Below are positions 44,666 through 57,800 of a stretch of DNA of 64,000 nucleotides, in pieces (positions within the stretch are counted from its first letter, which is position 1; each line of letters starts with the position of its first letter). This DNA is from Alligator mississippiensis (lineage: Eukaryota; Chordata; Crocodylia; Alligatoridae), in contig NC_081828.1 of NCBI RefSeq assembly GCF_030867095.1, forward strand, positions 218,023,978 to 218,087,977. Reading direction: 5' to 3'. Under the pieces are notes generated by a model, which worked only from the letters and a program-made list of their open reading frames with translations, made no database searches and had not been told where the DNA came from. Both the position numbers and the translations under genes were made by a program.

Positions 44666-47600
44666 GTAACAGGCTGCCCCTCACAGGATGGCCATCTTAT
44701 GCCCGTTCTCCTACTCCAGTGCCCTCTTTCAGGCTTCCTCTGTCGCCTGCCATGCCTTGATGTCAATAGATTTGGAAGGTGCTGCCTTCAGGCTTCGGCC
44801 CCTCTCACTTGGGCTTTAGTCCCTAGCTGCCCGCTGGGTCCTTGACCCCCACGGGACTCTGTATGGGCCCAGGGTGGGCTCTCTCAGGCAGTCCCCCATA
44901 TCTAATACTGGTCCCTTGGTCTGGCATCGGTCCCTTGTCCTCAGTCCCATTTGTGCCTGCCTTTCAAGCACAAGCCCCTCTAGGCCTTCTCCTTTTGCTA
45001 GTCCCAGACCAGCCTGAGGGGTCCCGCGTACCTGAGGCAAGAGGCAGTAGTGAGTAGCAGCACCTGCTAGAGGGCACTTTGCTTACATATAAAGACTCAT
45101 CACCCAGCCCCAGCACTGGTCCTTGCTCCCAGCATCCTAATGAGGTAGTCCTGGGTCATGTCCGTTTTGCAGATAGAGACACAAGAAAAGGCCGTGTAGC
45201 AAATCCATCCGAATGTCGGCCCTGCTGCTCCCTGCTCTCAGTCCCAGTTGGCATTTGTTAGGTGGATCCAGCCAGCTCCAGCCCAAGAGCCTGGGGTGTC
45301 CTGACTTTGGAAGGAACAGATGCGAGTGTCTTTGAAGCCCACTTCCTTTCCATACAGTCCTTAGAGACGTGCTAGGGCAGCAGTCAGGTCATATCTGGAT
45401 GCAAGGAGATGCAGACAGCTGTCTACCCTCTCTGCACATCTGTATGTATCTGCGTAAAGACCAGGGGGTGCTCCTTGGTGTGGACCCAGAAGCTGTGCCC
45501 GCATGGGGCACACGCATACAGCTGCCATGTGTGTGACTGCAAGATGTTTTTCCATGTGAACATGTGCCCACAGGTGTGCAGGGCCAGCCTGGCAGGGGCA
45601 GCATCATCCCCTGCACCTCCTGGCTGCGGCGTGGATCCCCCGGAGTGGTCTCCTGCAGGGTTGGAGAGGCAAGGACCCTCACAGGCTGCCTCCTGCTTGG
45701 GGAGATGCAGAGGCTGAGGGCTCCCCAGCCAGCAGCGGAGGAGGCTTCAGGCTTTTGGGCTCTTTGGCTGAGACCATGAGCTCCATCTCTGCTGGCACGA
45801 GGGAGAGGAGATGCATGGGAGTCAGCACATCTGGTGCAGGGCATCATGCAGGGAGCGCCGGGCTGCCTTCTCCCCACTGGGCAAGAGAGGCAAGACAGGC
45901 TGCCTACGCCTGGCCCCTTACACACCCGCTGGCAGTGCGGTGGAAGCAGAGGGAGGAAAGTGATGTTCTCCCCTGCTTCACGGGGAATAAAACAGGCAAG
46001 GGCAGCTCAACGGCACCTTTCACTAGGCCAGGGGTTGGCTGCCCAGGGGCCATTGCTGGTGACCCAGCTCCTGCCACGGGCCACCCCCTCGGCAATCAGC
46101 AGATGCTGCCAAGGGGCTAGATGGAAAAGGCAGGTGTTGGGACGTGGGGACGTCTCCCTCGCTGCAGCAGAGAGAGAAGAAACTAAACGCAGCAGGCAGC
46201 AGCGCTCTGGGGCACCTCCTCTGCTGCTGTGGCTGGTGTCTGTTCACAGGCTGGATCCAGCCCACGGGCCATAGGTTGCCAAGCTCTGTGTTAGGCCACA
46301 GAGAGAGCACGAGATCTGTCCGGGGCTTCCTCTGTGCCCATGCTCTGCTGCGCGCGCTGCAGACTCTGCTCTAACCCTGTCGGTCTGAGAGAGGCAGCTC
46401 CCTCCCGCCTGCCCAGCGCGTGCTGCGGGATGGGAGACCGGCCAGGACCGGGCCTCCTGCCAGGGACGAGATGGAGCCGCGCAGGAGCCGAGGGTCAGCA
46501 CGGCAGCAGTCCAATCCCCAGTGCAGCCGGGGAGGCTCCATCATTCAGCGTGGGCCTGGGTGGTCTCTGACATAGGACGGTTCCCAGCAAACAGGTTGTT
46601 TACACCAGAGGAGACCTACGCGAGCATCCGTGCTAGGACTCAGCTGCGCGCACTGCGTCCAGGAGGCTCTCCCCTCGCTCCCCAGGGCAGATGTGGAGTC
46701 AACAGACCCTCCACACACAGCTGTCTCCATCGCTCTTCTCTGGCTCTTCTGGACCAGAAGCAAATGCCGAGTGTCTCGTTAAAAAGCAGCTGCTCCCACT
46801 CCCTAACGGGATTCCTTTCCCATTTCTGGCCTTGAGGAGTGGCAATGCAGCAAACCCGCACCAGCTCAGGGGAGGTTACCTCCCAGCCCAACCGTGGCAG
46901 ATGCGACGTTGCTCCAAAGCGGCTGACAGGTCTGGATAACAGCAGGTCTTAGGCGAGACGTGTTAAGCAGACAGAGGGCAAGTGAGACCGTCGCAGAGGC
47001 AAGAGAAATCAAATGTTGCATAAGGTCACGTACACGTCCATCTGACCACACCACATGTGCACGCACGTGCATGTGCATGCACGCACGCGCACTGCATTCA
47101 AATGAAACCAACTGAGGTGAGAGCACAGGGCCAAAACCAGGAGAATCAAATGTCACCCCAAATGCACCACGTCACGGTCTCTTCATCACAGCTGCGAAGC
47201 CTGCCCACCATCTTCCTCACCGCCCTGCCCCGTGCTTTCAGAAACTCCTGGGTTTGTGGAAGGGCAGCCAGGGGCTCCAAGGATAACAGCGCCGGACTGA
47301 TTTCTGGAGAAAACAATGCCAAATGTCCCATCTGGTCACGGCAGAGAGGCTGCGGCAGTCACGTATTTCACTAGCCTCTGAAGTGCTCCCCTGTGCTGCC
47401 GTCTGCTCGACCGCAGGCTGACCCGGCTAACACCTACATCCGCACTGCCTGTGCATCTCCCGGGAATAGCATTTACCTTCACAGTGTGCTCCAAGGCTCT
47501 GACGTCCCATCATTTCCCATGACATGTCCTAATACGCACCCTACTGATGTAGGAATTATGATGTTTTATTATATCAGATACAAGCAAGATGATCTTCCAG

Positions 47601-49372
47601 GTTTGAGAGAAAGGCAGTGATAAACAGGCCGTCAAGATGCTAATGTCCGAGGGACGAAGCACACCAAAGCACAGATGTGCTAATGCAGGGACAAAGGTGG
47701 ATGAACAATAGCTAGGAGACGGCTGTGCCCAGTTTTGGCTCCAGGAGGGCTAGGGGGAAGCCCACCAGGAAAGTAAGATGAAAGCTGTGTGTGCTGGGAA
47801 CCAGAAGATAGGTAAATATGGATGTTTTGGGGCAGATCTGATCCACTTCTAGGGCTCAGAAGATGATGTTAGAGAGAAAGACAGGAGAGACAGAGAGAGA
47901 GGTTTTTGCCAGTGTGAGCTTATCTGCTGGAACCGGCCAGCCCGGGACAGCTCAGGTCTCCCCGCTAGCCCAGCTAGAACTACGCTGATCAAGCGCTTGC
48001 CACTGTAATTACCGCGTGGGCTCAGTCGTTAACAAGTATTGTAACGCCGCTGTCTAACAGACTGCTTGTCTTTTGCTACCAGACATGAGAGCGTTCCCTC
48101 CGAGTAGCCGTACAACTGTTACTAGTCTTTGCATTTCACACAGGCGTTTTAGCTGCACGACCAGCGAAAATGCAGCCGACTTCCAACAGCTGTTCAGCCA
48201 AGCGTATTTTTTTTATTGCTAAACAGATGGCCTTTTGGATCAGTGTCGCTGCACAGGATTTCTGTTACAGCCATGCTTCCCTTTGCCTAAGCCCATGGCC
48301 AGGCACCTCCGGCTGATCTCTCCCCCAACCTCGCCTATGCTGAGCTGAGGTCACATCTTCCGAATCAGATGTGGAAGTGACTGCGGACGGCTGGCTCTGA
48401 AGCAGAACTGACTCGATGAGCTCAGCGCTAGCTTTCCTTCCGGATAGGGAGGCTGTTTCTTTGCTTGGACCTTGCTGAGAGAATGAAAAGCTGCCCCCCA
48501 AATCTTTCTGGAAGGGAGAGAGACTTGGGTGTGATATGGTTTGAGCCCCCCACTCACCCACTCTAGCATGTGCAGAGATTTCTCCTCTCCCTGTTGAATC
48601 CAGGCCACCACACGCAGAGATGCCGGAGGGACCACTGCGCAAGGTGGGAAAGAGAAGTGGAAAAGAGAAGTGCATGCATTCCTTCCTTCCTCGCTTGGTG
48701 ACCCTAGAAGAAATTCAGGCAAGGCTTGCAAATGCAATCGGTGTACCACCAGTCTGCAAAATCCCGGGACCTACCCCCAGCTCACCCCATCCAGGCTTGC
48801 AGGGAGCTCCCTTTCTTTTGGGTCCTGCTGGCCCCAACACACGGCTCCTTCTCTTGTTCAGTGCAAGGTGAAATCTCTGGAGTGGAAACCAGAAGGCCCA
48901 TTAGCGGGAAAGAGAAGAGTGCCGGGTTGTCCTGCTGCGCGGACATTCGGGAAAGCAAAGGGACCTCGCAGAGCTGCTAGGATTCCCCGCTCTCTCGCAG
49001 CCGTGCTCACCTGTGTGAGGATCTGCAGGGATCTGTCCCTCCTGGGAGCCTTGCTGAGAAACCAGAGCTGCTCATGGGAAAGACCACGACAGGGTGTTCC
49101 TCCCCACGCCTTGCAAAAGCTGTGAGCAGCCATCTCTATCCCACGCCCTCCTGGGGAAAAATTTCCACTGACCATGAGCAGGCAGTAGTAATGGGGGGAC
49201 TCACTGAGCAAAGGAGTCAGAAAGGGGGGCTGCCGGAGAAGTCAGGTCTAAGCTGTCACAGGGACAAAGAAACTGTGGCTCAGACAGGAAGATGTAAGAG
49301 GCCATCGGGGCTCCGAAGTGTTCCCAGCTCACCCTGCTCGAGTTTTAACTTTCATCATTCTTTAATCACAGA

Positions 49373-49935
49373 GTCATAGAAATGAGGGTTGAAGGGAGCT
49401 CAGGAGGTCACATCTAGTCTGTCCCCCTGCTCCAAGCAGGACCAGCCCCAACTACATCATCCCAGCCAGGGCTTTGTCTACCTGGGCCTTAAACACCTCC
49501 AAGGATGGAGAGTGCACCACCTCTCTGGGAAGCCTGTGCCAGTGCCTCACCACCCTCCATGTGTGAAACAGGTTTTTCCTAATCTCCAACCTCAACTCCC
49601 CTTGTTGCAGCCTGAGCCCATTGCTCCTTGTCCTGCCATCTGCCCCCACTGAGACCAGTCCAGCTCCAGCCTCTTTGCACCCCGCTGCAGGGAGATGAAG
49701 GCTATCAAATCCCCCTCAGTCCGCTCTTCTGCAAACTAAATCAGCCCATTTTCCTCAGCCTCTCCTCACCAGTCAAGTCCCCCAGCTCCCAGCCATTTTC
49801 ATTGCCCTCCACTGGTCTCTCTCCAATGTGTTCACATCCTTTCTGTAGTGGGGGCCCACAGCTGGACACAGGACTCCAGATGTGGCCTCCCCCATGCTGA
49901 AGAGAGGGGAAGAATCGCTGCCCTCCATCTGCTGG
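49373..49935 (-). repeat. CR1 LINE, about 560 bp of the 3' end
   Basis: It begins 'agtcatagaaatgagggttg' on the plus strand and runs through the CR1 tail into the second reading frame, where the minus strand encodes [24 protein letters not shown] in split frames. It is 5'-truncated and similar to the copies at 37765 and 56118. Confidence 0.92.
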
Positions 49936-50086
49936 CACCTTGCCCCCCCTTCTCCCCCCCCCCCATTGACCTCTGTAACGGGTCCTCTCTCTCCTCCAAG
50001 TCCTCCTCCCCTTGCTCTGTCGGGGATTGAATGCCTGGTCCGGACGCAGAGAACAGCAGGGGCCTTTAGCATTCAGTTGCACAAAG

Positions 50087-50250
50087 CAGTGATTCTTAAC
50101 CAAGGAGCTGTGGGATCCTTTTAAGGGTGCTGCACCACGGTGAGGTGCACAAACACCTACATACGGCTCGTGAGACAAAGCCAGAGATTTCAAACCGGAG
50201 CCCAGGGGGTCACAAACATGGTGCCCTGTTGCGGGCTTGGTCCGGCTCCC
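50087..50250 (+). mobile_element. hAT-like MITE, 3'-truncated copy
   Basis: It starts with the terminal repeat 'cagtgattcttaacc' and keeps 'ggatccttttaagggt', 'gaggtgcacaaacacctac', 'agagatttcaaa' and 'ccctgttgcgggc', all shared with 51616-51920. The right half is missing. Confidence 0.65.
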
Positions 50251-51615
50251 TGCAGAGCCGGGGCTTGCCTTGCAGAGCGGTGCCCAGTGCGGGCTGTGCG
50301 GCTGCCTGCAGTGAAAGCCACGGTCACAACTCCACGGGCTTCAGCAGAACGATGACCAGCTGCCAGCTGGGACCCTGGGCCCAAGGACAGGGCATCTCTT
50401 CTGCCACCACCCAGCAGCCCTCTGAAGATGCGCATGGACACCCCAAGCCCTCTGCCCCTGCCATGGCCAGTCCCTTCATCTTCCCCTACCTCCCCTCCCC
50501 ACCTGCAAAATGGAAAGGGCAGTGTCCCCTTCTGCCCCCCGTCCCTGCCCCTTGAGGTCTTGCTGGAGGAAGACACATCTCCTGGCTAACGAGCATAGAG
50601 AGTCGTGGGGGGTGGGGGGTGGATAAGCCCGCGGGGGGCCAGGGGCTCTCCTGGGTGTCTCAGCTGCGTTGGCACCCAGAAGTTACCCAGAGGTGAGTGG
50701 TCCCCAAATGGGGCACATCTCAGGGGAAGGGAGCGAATGGGGTCAAGAGACGGCATGAAGACAGGTGACAGGCTGGAGACTCGGCGGTGCCTTTTGGTGC
50801 TTCCACCTGAGCCAGGCTGCAGTGCTTACCTGTGCGGCTGCCCCCTCGGCCGTGGCGCTGGTGGACCGGGGCCAGCGAGCTGCTGGGATAAGAGGCAGGA
50901 AGGATGGCCCCAGCCTGCTCGGAGCTGGCCAGGCCCTGCAGTATCTCTCGCTCCACACGTGCACGCTGAAGCTGGTTTCTCCCCTGCAAGGCCAAGGAGG
51001 AACAACCCAACCGCAGGCTCCGAAGCTCACAGCTCCTTTCAGCTACCTCGGCTCTGCTTGCTGTTTGTAGGCAGCAGATAAGAGACCACATCCGTGAGCT
51101 TTGGAAAGGCCGGGCTATACAGAAAGGCTTAATGCCTGGTGTGACCCTGTGCTGCCGGGTAAGCTGGCCCTGCTGATATACCCCAGACGCTGCATACACT
51201 GGGTTTCTCCTCCGAAAGCCGCCTCCACCTGGAAGGGTGGTGGCCCCCAGTTCCCATCTCTTTGCCTGGGGTTTCTATATTCCAGCAGGCTCCTGCTATG
51301 GGCTAGAGAGCGTTTCCACCTCCCGGCAAGCAGCCCTGCAGATGACCCTAGGACAGGCACCATCAGAAAGGCTTACACAACCCTGTTGCCTCCAGCGAGG
51401 TTTCACAGACAGAACAGGTCAGGATGAAGCTGTCCTTTCCGTGATGGGTACAAAGAAACAGACTCCAGCTCCTCCTCCAAGCAGGGCTGTCTCTGCAGGC
51501 CTGAATAGCAGAAACAACTTATTTTTGCCCTTCGAGCAACAAGCCCAGACGCGGAGTGCACAGGTCTCTGCCTAAGGCGGCTCTGTTTTCATCAGGGTTG
51601 AATTATACCTTATCC

Positions 51616-51920
51616 CACTGCTTCTCAACTAGGCTGCCATGGCCCCTTGGTACCTTAAGATCCTTTCAAGGGTCTGCACAACGTCAGCACTGTTAGGTGT
51701 GCAAACGATTCACAAGAGAAACTCCGAGATTTCCAATAGGACTCCATTGTTTTGAAAACACCTTGCCCTGTTGCGGGCCGAGAGCTTAGCAACACAAGAA
51801 TTGCTCTAGTATTTTTCCATAGTCAAAAACCAAGTGAAAACTAGAAGCTGGCATTTTATGAGGGGGCCTCGAGTCTAATAGGAGGTGCCTTGATCCTAAA
51901 AAAAAGGTTGAGAAGCACTG
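51616..51920 (+). mobile_element. Full-length hAT-like MITE
   Basis: A 305-bp element from 'cactgcttctcaacta' to 'ggttgagaagcactg', whose ends are near-perfect inverted repeats. It is flanked by ccttatcc and ccttacgc (51608-51615, 51921-51928), a decayed 8-bp target duplication. It has no coding capacity and is the best copy of a family with four members in this window. Confidence 0.85.
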
Positions 51921-52235
51921 CCTTACGCTCTCCTTGTTGAACCAGTTGAAACCCGGCTTCTGCTAAAACTCTGCAAAATGTCCAGCTGGAAAATTCTTTC
52001 CAAATGTAGGTTAAAAAGCTCTTTCCACATCGGTCAGCGCACACAGATTGAGCTTTGTTCTGCTAGAACTGTTTTAAGCTGGGTCGAAGCCATATTAGAA
52101 CCGTTTAAAGCTACAGGCCGTATGCAAGGCTGAATTATTATGAATCGGCAGGGCAGCGGCCGGACTCGGGGCCTTCTGTGCTAGGAGCTTTACAAACACA
52201 GATTGAAAGACCAGGTCGCTGCCAAAGAGCTGATG

Positions 52236-52360
52236 ATCCATGTCAGGAGGTCACATCTAGTGCAACCCCTGCTCCAAGCAGGACCAGCCCCAACTACATC
52301 ATCCCAGCCGAGGCTTTGCCTACCCGGGTCTTCAAAACCTCCAAGGATGGAGACTTCACC
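52236..52360 (-). repeat. CR1 LINE 3'-end fragment
   Basis: Plus-strand reading: 'caggaggtcacatctagtgc', 'aacccctgctccaagcagga' and 'aactacatcatcccagccga'. Truncated after about 125 bp. Confidence 0.8.
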
Positions 52361-52614
52361 ATGCCCTTTCTCTTCCATTTTGCTACCTGTCTTTGAGAGA
52401 TCTTCTTGGACTAGCTGCAGCTCATTTAGATGGGAGGAAAGGAGGAAAAAAGCAAAAAGCAAACGCTGGGGGGGAAGGGGATGGTCTGGGGGGAGAATTT
52501 ATGTACCCTAGAGCAACTGTGCAGGCCCAGATGACCTACTGGATTACCTCAAACTGACGGACCCTCGGCTAGAGGCAGTTCGACAGAATCAAAAGAGTAA
52601 ATGCAATAGCACCA

Positions 52615-52620
52615 TTTATT
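52615..52620 (-). terminator. Candidate polyadenylation signal of the DUF3669-KRAB-ZNF gene
   Basis: TTTATT on the plus strand is AATAAA on the minus strand, 2.2 kb past the stop codon at 54826-54828. Assignment is by position only. Confidence 0.35.
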
Positions 52621-54825
52621 GGTCCATAAAAGTCAAGATAACACACAAGCTTTTATGCCAAGTACACCCCACTGTCGGCAGCTTATGCAGAAGCAAAGAG
52701 AATTCACACAAGGTCGCCTTGATCTGTTGACAGTGATTTGCATTATTAATATAGCATCCCCTTTATGTAAAAAAAAATAAATCATACAACGATTATACCC
52801 TGAAAGGTCTTCTCTGCTGTCTCGCCTACTTTCTACAGCAGCCCGAAGGAGAAGGGCGGTAAACAGGAACGTACGTACAGTCACTGGATTGAGACTGAAG
52901 GAGAACTGTGGCCTCAATGACTGACAGCGATCACTAGGAGTGATATTTTTCTAGCCCAGCTGCCAATGACTGGCCATATCCTGAGAGGATTTCAAGTACT
53001 CAAAAGCTCTCAGGACTCAGGCCAATTTTCTCCTGAAACAAGGCCTGCTCCCCCAGCATACAGTGTCATCTTTTTAAAAAAAAAGAGATTTTTTTTTGCC
53101 CTGAATTACTTGACAATGGCTTCTTTAAGCCCCAAGAAGCACAGAGCACACTCCTCCCAGCCCCTGGTGCTTCCTGGCAGCCAGCTGTGATAAGTATTAG
53201 CAAGTGCCCCCAGGTTTCAGCTTGTCTGCTCACAAGCTACTGGTCAGCTGCAGGAGGTCCCAACCCCGTGGAAAGCCCATCGGAGACTTCCTTTCGGGAC
53301 TTTGGCTCCTTGTGTGCCGAGTCGAAAGCCAGACAACGCAAGAAACCAAACCAAAAGAAGTGCCACCCGACGTGCGCCCCCGAGGAAACCCGCACTGGGC
53401 TGAGCAGGTCAGAGTCGCTTCATACAAGTGTTTTGGGCGTGTGCTGAGCTTCCTGGCTTGCAGCATGCCAGCATACTCATTCAAAGCCAACCAAAAGCTC
53501 ACTGGCTTCAGCGGGAGCCAGGTCTGCACTTAGTGCACGGCCTCAAATGAAACCCCAGCCCTGGCCCTGCTGCATCTCCCCTGGGGACAGACAGCAGGGC
53601 CTTTGCAGAGCCCTTTGGCTTCAAAAGGGCTTGACAAAGCCACAGCCGTCGGCTCGCACTTGCGACTAGAGCCTGGACTTAGTGCAGCGCAGCCAGCTGG
53701 GCGAGTGCCCACGCGGGGTGGAAACAAGTGCTGTATGTGAGCACGCGCGCATGCTTTTTTCACCCTTACTCCAAGACTTCAGCAGAGGTAAACAGAATGC
53801 ACCAGTTTTATGCTTTTTACCAGTGAAGGGAAAGCACGGGACCCTGAAGGGAATCTATGTACATGCAGCCCCACAGGCAAGCAGGAGGTCTCCACATCCT
53901 TGGAGGGGGGTTAGCGATAGGGACACACGGCAGCAGCATTGCTAGCTGGAGAAAATGTTAAAAACAAACTCTATTGCCATTATTTTTACATCATTCTGGT
54001 GTTTTCCCCTCCCCTATCCCAAAATCCCATTTCTGTATCCAGTCGTTAGAGCTTATGAGACTGATGAACTGGAACCAACTCCTCTTTTCTGGGAGACGAA
54101 ACAGAACGATGCCTCTGTTGCCTGAAAACCACTTTCTAATAAATGTTTGGTTTATAAATAAAGTGGCCTGGCACTTCACGCTGCCATCCATCCTGGCAGT
54201 GTTAGGCATGCCTACAGCACTTGATAAGCTTACAGAAAGCACAGTTAGTAGTATCAGCTCAGCTCTGGGTTGCCTCTAGTTGTCTGTTTTTCCAAAGCCA
54301 CTCAGTTCTCAGAGCTGGGCGTGCAGTGCTCAGGTTTGCTCAGTTGTGGCCCTTGGGTCACATCTGACTTTTTTTTGTTTTTTTTTGCTTTCAGTAAAAG
54401 TCCAGGGATTCGGGGAAAGTTCTGACTGCTCAAACAAAACACTAAAAAAAAAATGCAGGAAGTTGTTTTTTTTTAACAAGTGGAGTGGATGGTGTGTACT
54501 GCAGACCAACAGAAGCAGTGAGATAAGTGATGACTGGGAAGGTCTTCCAGGAGGAGCAAGATACGCACAAAATAAAAAGCCATCTTCTTCATCGAGGTGA
54601 GCTCGCTGGGTGGGGAGAGGCCCCGAGAGCAGACCACGTCTCTGCTCTACTTCTTTCTGCACCGGACGAGTCCTGTCCCCCCTAGTCAAAAGCTCAAGGG
54701 TTGTTTTTGCGTGGCAGGGAAGTCTGACCTACTTACTACCATGCTGTACTGGCGTGATAACCGTTCGGCTGTGCTGGAGCCAACGCGCCTACTGATGGCC
54801 CCCCACGCCCCTCTCTCCACTCAAG

Positions 54826-57800
54826 CTACCAGGCGTTCTCCAGTTTAACGTCCAGGAGCCCGGCCTCGATGTCCTGCAGCAGGGTGTGGGAGGTGTCAGC
54901 CTGGCCCTGCTCCGCACTATGAGTCCTCAGATGGTCCTTGAGCGACTGCTTGTAGCGGAAGCTCTTCTCGCACTCGGCGCACTGATACGGCCTTTCCCCC
55001 GTGTGGATGCGCTGGTGCTTGAGGAGGTGGTGCTTGCGGATGAAGCTCTTGCCGCAGGCGGCGCACTGGAAGGGGCGCTCCCCCGTGTGCAGGCGCTGGT
55101 GGTTGAGGAGGTGCTCCTTGCGCAGAAAGCCTTTCCCGCAGTCCGGGCACTTGTAAGGCCTCTCCCCGGTGTGGATCATCTGGTGGCGGAGCAGCCCCGA
55201 GTGGCCGTTGAAGTGCACGCCGCACTCGGAGCACTGGTAGGGCCGGTCCCTGGTGTGGTTTCGCTGGTGGAGCAGCAGGCTGAGCTTGAGGCTGAAGCTC
55301 TTCCCGCACTCTGGACACGGGTAGGGCGACTCGCTTGCATGGGCCCGGGTGTGGGACGCGAGCTGGGATGGGTGGGGGAAGGTCTTCCCACACTGCGGGC
55401 ACGTGCATGGCCTCTCCCCGCTAATGATGCGGGCATGACTGCCCATGTCGGCCGATGGAGCGAACGGCTTCTCACCCTCCGGGCAGGGGGCAGGCGCAGT
55501 GCCCGCGTGGGCGCTCTGGTGGGACAGGAAGGCGTCCTCGCGGGAGAAGGATCTTCCGCACTCGCTGCACAGATACGGCGTCTCGTCTGCGTGGCTCCCC
55601 GGCTGGGCGGCAGCGCTCGAGAACTGCCCGAACTCGGCTTCGCCTTGTGTGCACTCCCCCAGGCGACCGGCGGCCGGGGTCTGGCTTGAAAGGGGCTGCG
55701 GGCTCGAGCTGGGTTGATTCTCATGGCCGGCTTCTGGGAACACGTGTGCCTCCAGTCTCCCTGGTAAGGGCAGGGTGGGTTCCTGGTGCATAGGACCTTT
55801 CTCCTGAGGAGGCTTCTCATGTTTGATCAAAATCCCATCGTCGGCTAAAAGGGTGGCGGGGAGAGGAGAATTTTGGCATTAGTCACAGCATGTCTCTGAT
55901 ACCAGCCCTATCCAAAAACCCCTTAACGTTTAAATACTCATTTCTATCTGGCTGAATAATAGAAGGTACAGCAGTAACACACAGATGAATGAGCCACTGC
56001 TGGTTCTTTTCTCACCAAAGCACCTTTAAAATAAAATTAACTGAGACTAGACTTTTGCAAGGATCTTGAGCCCAACAGGAGAGGAAAACCATCACACCAC
56101 AGCCCAGCCCCTTGTGATTCACAGAATCACACACAATGAGGATGGAAGGGATCTCAGGAGGGCACATCTAGTCCACCCCCTGCTCCAAGCAGGACCAGCC
56201 CCAACTCCATCATCCCAGCCAAGGCTTTGTCTACCTGGGTCTTCAAAACCTCCAAGGATGGAGACTGCACCTCTCTGGATAACCTCTTCCAGTGCTTCAC
56301 CACCCTCCTAGTGAGAGAGTTTTTCCTAATCTCCAACCTCAACTTGCCTTGCTGCAGCTTGAGCCCATTGCTCCTTGTCCTGCCATCCGCCCCCACTGAG
56401 ACCAGTCCAGCTCCGTCCTCTTTGCAGCCCCCCTGCAGGGAGCTGAAGGCTGCTATTCAATCCCCCATCAGTCTTCCCTTCTGCAGACTCAATCAGCCCA
56501 GTTCTCTCAGCCTCTCCTCACCAGTCAAGTCCCCCAGCCCTTGAACCATTTTCACTGCCCTCCGCTGGTCTCTCTCCATTGTGTCCACATCCTTTCTGTA
56601 GTGGGGGGTCCAAAACTGGACACAGGACTCCAGATGCGGCCTCCCCAGTGCCAAATAAAGGGGAAGAATCACTGCCCTTGACCTACTAACAACGCTCCTA
56701 CCAAGGCAGCCCAGGATGCTGTTAGCTTTCCTGGAAACAAGGGCACACTGCTGGCCCATCTCCACCTTACTGTCCTCTGTAACCCCCAGGTCCTTTTCTG
56801 CAGAGCTGCTGCTTCTCCACACAGTCCTGTGCCTCCTGGGCTTTCCAAGCTAACAAAGGAGCCAAAGACCAACTCCACTTCTAGGCAAATCTGTCACAAG
56901 AGATGGGCACTCTTTTTCCAGAAAAAAAAAATACTGGTATATGGTTTGGTGTTCTCCCCCTGTCCCAGGCTGGCCCTCAAACACTCTTCAAAGGGGCTCT
57001 CTTTCTTCTCCCAGTACACAAGTCCTGCGACTGCTCAGTCCCCACTATCTTGCTGTTGAAGTCCAGCCTCCGGCTTTTAGTGGTGAGCACCCTCCCTCCG
57101 GGATAACACTTCAACCCCCAAACATACGGAGAACTGGCAGGTGTTGCTCTGCCCAGGCCTCCTGGAAAGCACAGAGACCCCCTGTCTCAGGAAAGTAACC
57201 CTCAGGCAGTTCACTCTCTAGTCCTGCACTATCGCTCTCCTGTACTCACTGGTGGAAGTGCTTTTGTGAACGTCTGGTTCCTTTGAATGCCCTTGAGCCC
57301 GGACACTTAGCTCCTCCTCTCGTTTAATCCACGAGATAATCTCCGTGGTAGAAACAGAAGATTCTGTTGAGAGGAAAGAGGGCAGCATCAGCTTATCCAG
57401 TCCCCTGAATGTGTTACCGAGTATCTGAGAGGAGACATGGAACCAGATCACATACCTGGCTGCAGCAACCTGGCCCAGCTACACTGGTGTAAGTGAAGCA
57501 CCTTACACAACAGTGGGGTGTGACTATTTCTTTGCTTGAGGACATGCATATTCTAATCGGATGCAGGTATGTTAACAGGGATCCAGCGGAAATGAAAAAA
57601 ATGAGGGGAAGGACTCACTACTACTAAGAGTCAGGAGGAAGGAAGACTGGTGTATGATCTTGATCATAAAACTGCTCATAGACATGCCAGCTGGACCTAG
57701 GCAAGAAGGTTTCCAAACACAGGCTGCACTTATTGTTTAACAGATTGTATACATTACCCGTGCTGGGCTGTGTACAGCTGGCATCCGGTGGGACAGGTAG

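Larger units (their letters stand above)
42804..54825. other. Gene-poor spacer between two convergent zinc-finger genes
   Basis: The KRAB-ZNF gene ends at 42803 (plus) and the DUF3669-KRAB-ZNF gene ends at 54826 (minus), so this is a tail-to-tail spacer that includes both 3' UTRs. Repeats are listed separately. For about 44,700-49,370 and 52,650-54,825 I see no recognisable exon, RNA gene or repeat apart from short GCAC-rich DNA near 47,047-47,095 and a poly-C run near 49,955. Confidence 0.55.

Noticed and set aside
54886-55689. A 267-codon open frame on the plus strand
   Set aside because: Antisense to the zinc-finger exon of the minus-strand gene, with a periodic Leu/Ala/Val pattern that mirrors the finger repeat.
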